DNA of 64,000 nucleotides from assembly GCA_023678885.1 (NCBI GenBank), contig CM043001.1, positions 28,897,867-28,961,866 on the forward strand, written 5' to 3'. A program made the translations under genes and the position numbers. The notes below the pieces were generated by a model. That model was not told the DNA's origin. It searched no databases and worked only from the letters and a program-made list of their open reading frames with translations. The first letter of the stretch is position 1; each line of letters begins with the position of its first letter. Shown here piece by piece: positions 35,219-44,935 of the stretch. Source of the stretch: Pogostemon cablin. Its lineage: Eukaryota; Streptophyta; Magnoliopsida; Lamiales; Lamiaceae.

Positions 35219-35394
35219 AAGGGTCAAAGAAACGTAACGCGTTTTATTTCATTGGATATGGAATCCTAAGTTGTTTCGTGTATTGCCAAATAAATAGGAC
35301 CCTATCAGAACCCAAGTTGCAATGAAGCAAATCTTCACAACAACACAACTACTTCCATATTCACTTCTGAAACTTTAAGGAAAATTTATCAGCA
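35219..35394 (+). promoter_or_regulatory. NLR-1 proximal promoter and leader
   Basis: AAGGGTCAAAGAAACGTAACGCG is shared with the next NLR; its GGTCAA is an inverted W-box (TTGACC), the site of WRKY defence factors. Downstream, the counterpart of the TATA box of the second gene reads AAATAAATAGGACCC instead of TATAAATAGGACCC. The leader ends in a TCAGCA-ATG context. Confidence 0.5.
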
Positions 35395-38043
35395 ATGGCA
35401 GCTTATGCAGCTGTAGTGTCTCTTAATAATACCATTGAGAAAGCCCTGAATCACCCTCTTCATCGCTTTCAGTTCGATAAAACAGACGTCGAAGCTATTC
35501 GATCATCTCTCGATTTCTTGCTGGATTTTCTGGAGTCTAACCCTCATGGAGGTACCCAAGAAGCAGAACATCTTGAGGCCCAAATTGCATCTGCAGTTTG
35601 CGAAGCTGAAGATGTGATCGAATCTCACATAGTCGATCACATCCAGGCTGGACATTCTGTTAATGGAGGTACCATCTACTTTGCAGATGTGAAAAAAGTA
35701 ATTGAAAGCATGGAATCTCTTAAGAAGCTAGTTATGATGGCTAAATCGGAGGGGAGGTTCGAAGATCAGGCTGCAGATGGTTCGTCAAGAAAGAATGCAA
35801 TGGTGGGATTCGATGATGAGGTGATTCAGCTTATGGAGTTGCTTACAGGACAACAATCTAGTCGGCAGACCATCTCAATCGTCGGCCATGGTGGAATTGG
35901 TAAGACGACTCTTGCTAAAAATGTTTATGAAAATCCACTCATCAAGCAGCATTTTGACATTTGTATTTGGGCTACTACTAAAAACTACAGTCTGACAAAG
36001 ATTATTTTAGAACTTATTACATGCCAAGGGGTATCCTTTTATGAATTGATTCAAAAAACCGAAGAGGAGATCATATTAGACATCTTATATGATAGCTTAT
36101 TAGGTAAGAGGTATTTGATCATACTGGATGATTTACAGAGTATAGACACTTGGGAGTGTTTAACAAAACTCATTCCAGATAACAACAATGGAAGTCGAAT
36201 TGTTGTAGCCACTAGGAACCAAGAATTGGCTAACGATTTAGGCTCTTCTTGTCTAGCAATGAATTCTCTAGACGAGGAGAAGAGCTGGAATCTGTTTTGT
36301 CAACAGTTGTTTTCCGAACAGAGTTGCCCCCCTGAGTTGGTGGAATCTGGAAAGCAGATTGTAAGAAAATGCAATGGGATTCCTCTGTTGATTGTACTAA
36401 TGGCAGGGCATCTTCGAAAATCGTCTGAGAGGGTTGAGTATTGGGAGAGAGTTGCTGATGATATGACCTCTATTTCGGGTTCTGGAGAAGAAGAAGAGCA
36501 ATGCTTAGATATATTGTCTTTGATATATAGCTATTTGCCTGCTCATTTGAAGCCATGTTTCCTTTACATGGGAGTTTTTCCGGAGTACCATGATGTCGGT
36601 GCTCATATACTCGTCCGGCTTTGGGCTGCAGAGGGATTCATAAACCCCAGAAATTCCCAAAGCTTGGAGGAGGTTGCTGAGAATTGTTTGATGGATCTCG
36701 TTGACAGGAATCTCATTTTAGTTCGGAAATGGAGTTCTTGGAGTGGTAAAATGAAGGCTTGCAATGTTCATGATCTTCTGAGAGATCTATGCTTGAAAGA
36801 GTCAACTAAGGAGAAGTTCTTTCATGTCGTCACGAATGGCACTTCGCAATCGTTAGACAAGGAACGTCGTCTTGTTATTCGTACGAGCGTTCCTCCAGGG
36901 ACGAATCGCCCTGAATTTCTTGCCATGAGATCAGCAGAATCCAACAGGTCTGTATTATGTGATGGAGGTTCTCTACCATTTGATTATAAATTGGTTAGAG
37001 TGATCAAACATGTTGATGTATCAGTGGATAATTATGATGCAAGTTATCTTGATATTAAACTTGAGCAATATAATACCAGATACTTGCAATGTAGATTTCA
37101 TAGTGCACACTCACCACCATTGTACATTGCACCTGATTTGTTCCTGCTGTGGGATTTGCAAACCTTAATTATACTGCACAACGGTGACACCTTTGCGCCA
37201 GTCGAGTTCTGGAAGATGCCATGGCTCAGGCACGTCGAGCTCAGTAATGTTTTTCTTTCGGAACCTCCTCAACAAGACGACCCGTTCGTGTTGCAAGACT
37301 TGCAGACGCTTTCGCTGGTGAGAAATTTCAGGATGAGTGAAGATGTCTGTAGGAGAATGCCAAACATCAAGGAATTGCATGTCAATTATGATAATTCCTT
37401 AATTGCGGATGAAGCAATATTTCATTACACCCCACAAAATCTTGGCTACTTCCAGAAGCTAGAAATACTTAGCTGCACTTTGCCAGATGATTATGAATGG
37501 CGGTTCTTCTTTCTAGCCATGTCATTCCCATTTTCGCTTCGGAAATTGAGCTTAAAGTATGGCTATCTTGAATGGGAGGATTTGAGTACTTTTGGTTCGT
37601 TGCCTCGTCTTGAAGTTCTCAAACTAGACGACAATTCTATCTCGTCTGGACAAAAGGAATGGAACCCTGTGGAGGGGGAATTCCTTAGCCTCAAAGTGTT
37701 GAAAATTTCAGTTGGTATTGATTTGGCTCATTGGAATGCAAAAAGTTGCCATTTTCCAGTTCTGGAGAAGCTTATTGTGGAACACTTGCACTATCTGGAA
37801 GAGATCCCTTCAGGTATCGGAGAAATACCAACGCTTCGACTCATTCGAGTGAAGAATTGTAGCGTGGAAGCAGCCGTTTCAGCAATGCGGATGCTGGTGG
37901 AACGAGAGAGAGGGGGGAAAGAGGGGCTTCAGCTCGTAGTTGAGTTTTGGGATGCTGATGAATATGATGAATTCAAGTATTGTGTTGGAGAAGAGGGCTT
38001 GTTGAGCAATAATCTTTGGCTAAATCTCACTTCGAAAGAATGA
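35395..38043 (+). CDS. CC-NB-LRR resistance protein NLR-1, 882 aa (R1-like)
   Basis: A single-exon immune receptor, presumably cytoplasmic. The coiled-coil region spans residues 1-140, with an EDVID-like EDVIE at 72-76. NB-ARC: P-loop GHGGIGKTTLAK (164-175, K170), kinase-2 ILDDLQ (D245/D246), RNBS-B GSRIVVATRN (266), GIPLL in place of GLPL (327-332), RNBS-D LPAHLKPCFLYM (from about 381), and VHD for MHD (458-460). Leucine-rich repeats fill about 520-860. The family is the solanaceous/Lamiales 'late blight resistance protein homolog R1A/R1B' type. The kinase-2 tryptophan is replaced by Q, but the acidic pair is kept. The frame is complete. Its pathogen target is unknown. It is a tandem paralogue of 39341-41989 with the same length. 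Confidence 0.93.
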   Translation: MAAYAAVVSLNNTIEKALNHPLHRFQFDKTDVEAIRSSLDFLLDFLESNPHGGTQEAEHLEAQIASAVCEAEDVIESHIVDHIQAGHSVNGGTIYFADVKKVIESMESLKKLVMMAKSEGRFEDQAADGSSRKNAMVGFDDEVIQLMELLTGQQSSRQTISIVGHGGIGKTTLAKNVYENPLIKQHFDICIWATTKNYSLTKIILELITCQGVSFYELIQKTEEEIILDILYDSLLGKRYLIILDDLQSIDTWECLTKLIPDNNNGSRIVVATRNQELANDLGSSCLAMNSLDEEKSWNLFCQQLFSEQSCPPELVESGKQIVRKCNGIPLLIVLMAGHLRKSSERVEYWERVADDMTSISGSGEEEEQCLDILSLIYSYLPAHLKPCFLYMGVFPEYHDVGAHILVRLWAAEGFINPRNSQSLEEVAENCLMDLVDRNLILVRKWSSWSGKMKACNVHDLLRDLCLKESTKEKFFHVVTNGTSQSLDKERRLVIRTSVPPGTNRPEFLAMRSAESNRSVLCDGGSLPFDYKLVRVIKHVDVSVDNYDASYLDIKLEQYNTRYLQCRFHSAHSPPLYIAPDLFLLWDLQTLIILHNGDTFAPVEFWKMPWLRHVELSNVFLSEPPQQDDPFVLQDLQTLSLVRNFRMSEDVCRRMPNIKELHVNYDNSLIADEAIFHYTPQNLGYFQKLEILSCTLPDDYEWRFFFLAMSFPFSLRKLSLKYGYLEWEDLSTFGSLPRLEVLKLDDNSISSGQKEWNPVEGEFLSLKVLKISVGIDLAHWNAKSCHFPVLEKLIVEHLHYLEEIPSGIGEIPTLRLIRVKNCSVEAAVSAMRMLVERERGGKEGLQLVVEFWDADEYDEFKYCVGEEGLLSNNLWLNLTSKE

Positions 38044-38381
38044 TGTCTATGGCTAGTCTTTGTTTGATCACTTTTTGGTTTTCTATTATTCTGTATCCAT
38101 TTTGTTGTTTTTGCTTGTTGTGTTATGATGTATTGCCAAGACTTTGATCATCATTTGAGTGTATGATTTGATTTCCTGAAATATATAAGTGTAGGGTATG
38201 TAATACCTGCAAAATTAATATTGAGATTAATCATAGTTTTGTGGATCTGTGATTGTGAAAAAGACCAATATGATTGTTGAGTATCATCTCTTGTTGAAGC
38301 AGTGTGTGGAGAAAATTAGTTTTTGATACTTTATTCTGGGTGAGGATATGAAGCAAAATTTCCTTTAATTGTTAATTAAAA

Positions 38382-38521
38382 GAGTGAGGCTCTTGTGTAC
38401 ATGGGACACCGTATCAATTTGTAATTTAAATTTCTAGCAATACACAAATTTAAATAGAATATGGGGAGGGTTGTGTTCCCATGGGGACACGGCGCTTACC
38501 TGGGGCGCAGGAAATTTTGCC
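38382..38521 (-). mobile_element. short MITE-like repeat, family A, copy 2
   Basis: The reverse complement matches 3188-3363 from GGCAAAA to CACAAGAGCCTCACTCTT, including the CGTGTCCCCATG and AACACAACCCTCCCC blocks. It is about 36 bases shorter. It lies between the first two NLRs, in DNA without genes. Confidence 0.65.
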
Positions 38522-39167
38522 TTAATTTACAATATATGTATCATTTTGCACCTAATATTAACTCAAATTAAAATTGATTAGGGATTAGGGATTTTCAAAT
38601 TTAATATTTTTTAGGAATTTTCAAATAGATATTTTTTTAAGATCGTAAGTTGAACCTATTTTTTATTCTAATTTATTTTTTAATTTATTTTTTAGTAAGT
38701 TTACGAATGTGTTCCCTAATTATTATTGCTCATGTAACGCAAATTTTTTCTCACAGATTAGAAGTGGTTGAAAAATGGAGTAATTTTCAAAGCATGAAAT
38801 TTCTATACCATCCAAAATTACCAAACTCAGGAAAATAAAATAAAAATTTTTATACATGTGCGACGAAACGAGGCGGCGGCCACTATGTTAATGACACGTT
38901 GAACAATTCAAACTATAAATGGAGATGAGAGAAAAAATTTAAATTAAAAACATAAAAATATGAACATAAAAATAGGAAATGGACAGCCTGATTTAGTGTT
39001 TTATTTGATGTTATAGTTCTTATATTACTCCATGAGTAGCGTCTATAGAGATATACTAAAATTTAGGGCTAATAAAGGGAATCATCTATAGTTACATACT
39101 TACATGCATTCAAATTAAATGTATCTATTATTAAGGTTACAACTTGTAAGAATGCATGTCAACCCCT

Positions 39168-39340
39168 TGGGTCAAAGAAACGTAACGCGCTTTAATTATT
39201 TCATGGAAATCTAATTTCGTTTTGTCGTGTATAAATAGGACCCATTAGTGAGGCAAGTTGTAAGAGAATTTATCAGATCTTCACAACACAACTATTAACA
39301 TATTCAGTTCTGAAACTTTGAGGAATATTTATCAGCATTA
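39168..39340 (+). promoter_or_regulatory. NLR-2 proximal promoter and leader
   Basis: GGGTCAAAGAAACGTAACGCG (with an inverted W-box GGTCAA at 39170-39175) is followed by a clean TATA box TATAAATAGGACCC (39230). The leader resembles that of NLR-1 up to the ATG at 39341. Confidence 0.6.
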
Positions 39341-41989
39341 ATGGCAGCTTATGCAGCTGTAGTGTCTCTTAAGAATACCATAGACAAAGCCCTGAATCAC
39401 CCTCTTCATCGCTTTCAGTTGGATACAACAGACATCGAAGCTATTCGATCATCTCTCGATATCTTGCTGGATTTTCTGGAGTCTAACTCTCATGGAGGTA
39501 CCCAAGAAGCAGAAGATCTGGAGGCCCAAATTGCATCTGCAGTTTGCGAAGCTGAAGATGTGATCGAATCGCACATTGTCGATCACATCCAGGCTGGACA
39601 TTCTGTTAATGGAGGTACCATCTACTTTGCAGATGTGAAAAAAGTTATTGAAAGCATGGAATCTCTTAACAAGGTGGTAATGATGGTTAAATCGGAGTGG
39701 AGATTCAATGATCAGCCTGCAGCTGGTTCGTCAAGACAATCTCGTACTTCCAAAAAGAATGCAATGGTGGGATTCGATGATGAGGTGGTTCAGCTTATGG
39801 ATTTGCTTACAGGCCAACAATCTAGTCGGCAGACCATCTCAATTGTTGGCCAGGGTGGAATTGGTAAGACGACTCTTGCTAAAAATGTCTATGAAAATCC
39901 AGTTATAGTTCAGCATTTTGACATTCGTATTTGGGCTACTGTTAAAGACTTCAGTTTGACCAAAATTATGTTAGAACTCCTTACATGCCAAGGGATATCC
40001 ATTTATGAATTGATTCAAAAGAGTGAGGAGTATATATTTGATATTTTGTATGGAAGTTTATTTGGTAAAAGATATTTGATTGTGCTGGATGATTTAATGA
40101 GTGTAGACACTTTGGAGTATTTGAAAGAACTCATTCCAGATAACAACAATGGAAGTCGAATTGTTGTAGCTACTAGGAACGCAGACATGGCTAATGATTT
40201 AGGCTCTTCGAGTCTAGCAATGAACTTTCTAGACGACGAAAAGAGTTGGAATCTGTTTTGTCAGCAGTTGTTTTCCAAACAGAGTTGCCCCCTTGAGTTG
40301 GTGGAATCTGGAAAGCAGATTGTAAGAAAATGCAATGGGATTCCTCTGTTGATTGTACTAATGGCAGGGCATCTTCGAAAATACTGTAAGATGGAAGAGT
40401 ATTGGGAGAGAGTCGCGGATAAAATGCCCTCTATTTCGGCTTCAGATGATGAATGGCAATGCTTGGAAACACTATATTTGATTTATAGCTATTTGCCTGC
40501 TCATTTGAAGCCATGTTTTCTGTACATGGGAGTTTTTCCGGAGTACCATGATGTCCCTGTCCATTCACTCATCCAGCTTTGGGTTGCAGAGGGATTCATA
40601 TACCCCAGCAATTCCCAAAACTTGGAGGAGATTGCAGAGAACTATTTAATGGATCTCGTTGACAGGAACCTCATTTCAGTTCGGAAATGGAGTTCTTGGA
40701 GTGGGAAAATCAAGACTTGCTATGTTCATGATCTTCTGAGATATGTATGCTTGGGAGTAGGGACTAAGGAGAAGTTCTTCCGCCTCATCCCAAATAGTTT
40801 TTCAGAGCCATACGATAAAGAACGTCGTCTGGTTATTCAGACGACCGTTCCAATGGGGGTGGAACACCCTGAAGTTCTTGCCATGTTGTCAGCAGAATCC
40901 ACCAGGTCTGTAATATGTGACGGCGGTCAGTCTCCGTTGGACTATAAATTGGTGAGAGTGATCAGACGTATTGATGCATTAGTGGACGAAATTCCAGGTT
41001 ATGTTGATCTTAAACTAGAGCAATATAATGTGAGATTATTTCACTGCAATGTTGGCAGTATCAATTCAGTTCCCTTGTATATTGCACCTGATTTATACCT
41101 GCTCTGGGATTTGCAAACTTTAATTATGCTGCACTCCGGCGAAACCTTCGCGCCAGTCGAGTTTTGGAAGATGCCGCAGCTTAGGCATGTGGATCTCAAT
41201 AATGTCTCTCTTCCTGATCCTCCTCCCGCGTTGTTCGTGTTGCAAAACCTGCACACACTTTCGCTGGTGAGGAATTTCAGGATGAGTGAGGATGTCTGTA
41301 AGAGAATTCCCAACATCAAGAAGTTGAGTATCAAGTATGATAACTCATTGGATGATGTGGAGCCAACAATTTACTACATCCCACAAAATCTTGGCTATTT
41401 CCAGAAACTGGAATCACTAGTATGCTATTTGCCAGATGATAATAAGTGGAGGTTATTCTTTCTGGCCATATCATTTCCAGTTTCCCTTAGGAAGTTGAGC
41501 TTGATGACATATGGCTATCTTGAATGGGAAGATTTGAGTACTATTGGTTCGTTGCCTCGTCTTGAAGTTCTCAATCTACGTGCTAAATCCAACGCGTCTG
41601 GCCAGACGCGATGGAACCCTATCGAGGGGGAATTCGTTAGCCTTAAAGTGTTGAAAATTTCAGCAGGTACTGATTTGGTCTATTGGAATGCAAAAAGTTG
41701 CCATTTTCCAGTTCTAGAGAAGCTTGTTATGGAAAACTTTAATGATCTGCAAGAGATCCCTTCGGGTATTGGAGAAATACCAACGCTTCAACTCATTCGA
41801 GTGAAGAATTGTTGCGTGGCAGTAGCCGTTTCAGCAATGCGGATACTGGTGGAACAAGAGCGAGTCGGGAACGAGGGGCTTCAGCTTGTAGTTGAATTTT
41901 GGGATAGTGATGAATATGATGAATTCAAGTATATTGTTGGAGAAGAAGGTTTGTCTAGCAAAAATCTTTGGCTAAATCGAACTTCTTAA
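39341..41989 (+). CDS. CC-NB-LRR resistance protein NLR-2, 882 aa (R1-like)
   Basis: An intact single-exon paralogue of NLR-1, about 75-80% identical by eye. Coiled coil at 1-145 with EDVIE. NB-ARC: P-loop GQGGIGKTTLAK (170-181, K176), kinase-2 VLDDLM (D250/D251), GIPLL, LPAHLKPCFLYM and VHD (462-464). Leucine-rich repeats make up the rest. It has six extra residues before the P-loop domain (QSRTSK). The largest differences from NLR-1 are in the LRR and in RNBS-A to kinase-2, as expected where recognition diverges. The gene ends four codons earlier relative to the conserved GLSSKNLWLN tail, which offsets the insertion and gives the same length. The specificity is unknown. The promoter has an intact TATA box and a W-box. 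Confidence 0.93.
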   Translation: MAAYAAVVSLKNTIDKALNHPLHRFQLDTTDIEAIRSSLDILLDFLESNSHGGTQEAEDLEAQIASAVCEAEDVIESHIVDHIQAGHSVNGGTIYFADVKKVIESMESLNKVVMMVKSEWRFNDQPAAGSSRQSRTSKKNAMVGFDDEVVQLMDLLTGQQSSRQTISIVGQGGIGKTTLAKNVYENPVIVQHFDIRIWATVKDFSLTKIMLELLTCQGISIYELIQKSEEYIFDILYGSLFGKRYLIVLDDLMSVDTLEYLKELIPDNNNGSRIVVATRNADMANDLGSSSLAMNFLDDEKSWNLFCQQLFSKQSCPLELVESGKQIVRKCNGIPLLIVLMAGHLRKYCKMEEYWERVADKMPSISASDDEWQCLETLYLIYSYLPAHLKPCFLYMGVFPEYHDVPVHSLIQLWVAEGFIYPSNSQNLEEIAENYLMDLVDRNLISVRKWSSWSGKIKTCYVHDLLRYVCLGVGTKEKFFRLIPNSFSEPYDKERRLVIQTTVPMGVEHPEVLAMLSAESTRSVICDGGQSPLDYKLVRVIRRIDALVDEIPGYVDLKLEQYNVRLFHCNVGSINSVPLYIAPDLYLLWDLQTLIMLHSGETFAPVEFWKMPQLRHVDLNNVSLPDPPPALFVLQNLHTLSLVRNFRMSEDVCKRIPNIKKLSIKYDNSLDDVEPTIYYIPQNLGYFQKLESLVCYLPDDNKWRLFFLAISFPVSLRKLSLMTYGYLEWEDLSTIGSLPRLEVLNLRAKSNASGQTRWNPIEGEFVSLKVLKISAGTDLVYWNAKSCHFPVLEKLVMENFNDLQEIPSGIGEIPTLQLIRVKNCCVAVAVSAMRILVEQERVGNEGLQLVVEFWDSDEYDEFKYIVGEEGLSSKNLWLNRTS

Positions 41990-42042
41990 GAAGGATGTCT
42001 GCATGGTTGTGTTGTTTCATGTTTATTTTCCACTGTTCTGTT

Positions 42043-42390
42043 CCCATTTTGTTGTTTTAGTTTGTTGGTATGATGTATTTCCAAGACTATGATCATTTCA
42101 TTGCATGATTTAATTTTCTGAAATATAAATGTTAAACTGCAAAAATACATTAATAAGGATTGAGATTGATCATGGCTCTGTGGATCTGTGGGTGATTATG
42201 AAAAAGTAATAGTTTTTCCCATTTTGTTGTTTTAGTTTGTTGGTATGATGTATTTCCAAGACTATGATCATTTCATTGCATGATATAATTTTCTGAAATA
42301 TAAATGTTATACTGCAAAAATTCATTAGTAAGGATTGAGATTGATCATGGCTCTGTGGATCTGTGGGTGATTATGAAAAAATAATTGTTT
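42043..42390 (+). repeat. 175-bp tandem duplication in the NLR-2 3' flank
   Basis: CCCATTTTGTTGTTTTAGTT starts at 42043 and again at 42218. Both units run to GTGGGTGATTATGAAAAA and differ at only a few bases. A single, more diverged copy follows NLR-1 (38100-38270). It lies in the polyadenylation region, so two alternative 3' ends are possible. Confidence 0.85.
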
Positions 42391-42854
42391 GTAAACTATT
42401 ATTCACATCCAATAATTTGTTCTACTTTTTATAATAAAAAAAAAATTAAAAACCAATGTTAAATATTAAAAAAATTAGAGCAATAATAATTTAGTCATTC
42501 TACTGAAGTGACGTCCAATAATATTTTATTCTTCATTAAAAGAAATAAGAAATGACATTATGAAGAAACAACAAAATCCAAAACACATGTTGAAAATTCA
42601 GAAATAAAAAATTTGGAAAATTATTTGATGTGATTAATAAACATAGATAATATTTTCAGATTAAAAAAATAATATAAATACATTTTGACAATTATGAAAC
42701 ATAGGATAGGCATCCACATCCCACTTGTACACTACTTCCCATTTGGCAAAGGCAATGAAATGAAAGGGTGATAATGACTAGACAAAAGTAGAGGAGCAAA
42801 TTAAGGATGGGTAACATTTCACACTACAACTTGTGTTGTGCCCCAATTTTTATT

Positions 42855-43372
42855 TTTGAGAGACGAGCTAAGACCGGTTTTTTGTGAGACAGTTGTGAGA
42901 TGGATTGACTCATTATTAAAGTATGCTTATTATATACTCCCTCCGTCCCAGGTTAAGAGGGCCATTTTTCCATTTTGGTCGTCCCACCCAAAGAGTCTCC
43001 TTTCCTTTTTTATACACATGGGACCCACACACTCCCTCTAATACAATTAAATGTTGGGACCCACACTCCTACTAATACAACTACCCACTACACATTAAAT
43101 AATAATACTCCTTAATCTACGTGCCAAAAAGCATTTGGCCCTCTTAAGGAGGGACGGAGGGAGTAGGTAAAATATGCTTATTTGTAGTTAAAATATGTAA
43201 ATAATGAATCATATTATATCATCCTGAAATCATACTTTAATTTATCATCCATCATACTTTACAAAACATTACTTTTATAACCATTAAACATACTTTATCT
43301 ATATAATAAGCATACTTTAACACGTCTCACCAACGGTCTCACATAAGTAGCGTCTCACAAGAGACTTTGTCT
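42855..43372. mobile_element. GTCTCAC-type inverted-repeat MITE interrupted by a Stowaway
   Basis: The left arm (AGACGAGCTAAGACCG ... AAAGTATGCTTATTATA) pairs with the right arm (TATAATAAGCATACTTT ... CGGTCTCAC ... GTCTCACAAGAGAC). It is the same broad class as the element at 1136-1367. A Stowaway sits within it. Confidence 0.6.
42937..43163. mobile_element. Stowaway MITE, 227 bp
   Basis: CTCCCTCCGTCCCAGGTTAA pairs with the inverted TTAAGGAGGGACGGAGGGAG, with TA on each side. It is inserted near the left arm of the surrounding inverted-repeat element. Confidence 0.88.
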
Positions 43373-43995
43373 TTTTTTTATAATAATGAGAAAATTTTGA
43401 TATTTGGCTATTATTTGAAAGACCACATTTCTTCTTGGCTTTATTTAACATTAATTGTTTTATTAGTTGACATAAAATTATTTAATAAAATATTATAATA
43501 GAGTATGTGAGATAATCTCATTTGTGTAATATGTTGAGTCAAGCTATTTAAAATGTATTCTAATGTTTTCTAAGTAGAAGGCAAATAATTTTTAATCTAG
43601 CCAAATGTGAGTGGGGCTTAGTAGTTTTCTATAATCTTTAAACTTTATCAAAACTTATTTATTTATTTATTTATATATTTATCAAACGAACTTTTATTAA
43701 AATATTTTAAATGAATCCTCATATAACGTCGAATTGATTTTGAGCACTAAATGCTACAGCAATATATTTATTTTTTAAATAACAAGAAAAGCCCTACAAA
43801 AAAATCCCAAAACGTCACGATCACAAAAACATTAAAATAAGTAGCTATATTTAATAATCATTATCCTGAAAGCCCACCATACGAAGAGCGCAATAATTAA
43901 TAAAAATGGATAAAATAATAGAACGGGTGAAACACTGAATCTAGCAAACTACGAAAGCCCAATCCATATGTCTGCAGCCCATTTACCTGTAACAC

Positions 43996-44153
43996 CACGT
44001 GGCCCACCCGGTTCCCCGGTTCCAAAGACACGTGTCGACCGCAAAATGCCTACCGAGTACGAGGTCCAATGGCATTGCAGAAACAGATCGTATCTCGAAC
44101 CGGGCTCTCAACCACGAATTTCGATACCCAGAACCGCCGCCCTTCGACACGTG
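43996..44153. promoter_or_regulatory. three G-boxes (CACGTG) upstream of the LNK gene
   Basis: Perfect CACGTG cores at 43996-44001 (CCACGTGG), 44029-44034 (GACACGTGTC) and 44148-44153 (ACACGTGGC). G-boxes bind bZIP and bHLH factors such as HY5 and PIFs. LNK genes are known to be light- and clock-controlled. The sites precede the probable transcription start near 44200. Confidence 0.7.
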
Positions 44154-44935
44154 GCGCTTTATTGGCAGCTCATTTTTATACTCACCTCACCTGTATTGTA
44201 TTACCCCCAAACCCATAGAAAATTCTTGTGCTGTGCAACCAAAGCTCTTCTGCAATCTCTCTCGATCCGGACACCACGAATTTTGTGACCGACGTTTCTC
44301 AACTACTGCGATATTACGGCGGGTTAAGTGATTATCTGGTGAGTTTTCCGGCGAGTTTTGGTTAGTTGGATTGAATTAGCTGCAAATTGTGCTTCAACTT
44401 CTTCTTCTTCTTCTTCTTTTTTTTTTAATTAAAGTTATTTTGACCGGAGGATTCATGTACTGATAAAAAATTTTGAGTTTTACTCTGAAATTGATATGAA
44501 GTTGGAGCAGATTTGGAAGTTATGAAACTTTGTTTTTCCTCTGACGTTTTTGCTTTAGAACTAGGTCGAATTAGAAATTCAAAGTTTCTGATCGAAAACG
44601 AATTCATTTCAGAAAATAAGATGTGTTGGTGTACTTAATTGGAACAAGTATTTCAATTCTGAAGAAGTTCCTCATCAGATCGAATGAAATTATTTGTTTT
44701 GGCGTGGGGGTAATCATAACTCTGTTTTCGCATCAATAAAAAACTTAGTTTTATTGGAATTTTGGTTGATATGTTAATTACTTTTTTACCTTTAGTTTTC
44801 GTTTCATTTTTTGAGAATTGAATTTTTTTATTTTTATTTTACCCATCGATTCTTTTTTTGCTTAAAAGGAAAGGAAATATTTGGAATTCAAGAGGGAAAC
44901 TGCTTACAGTTTTGAGTGCAGGCTGAAAGTGTTGA

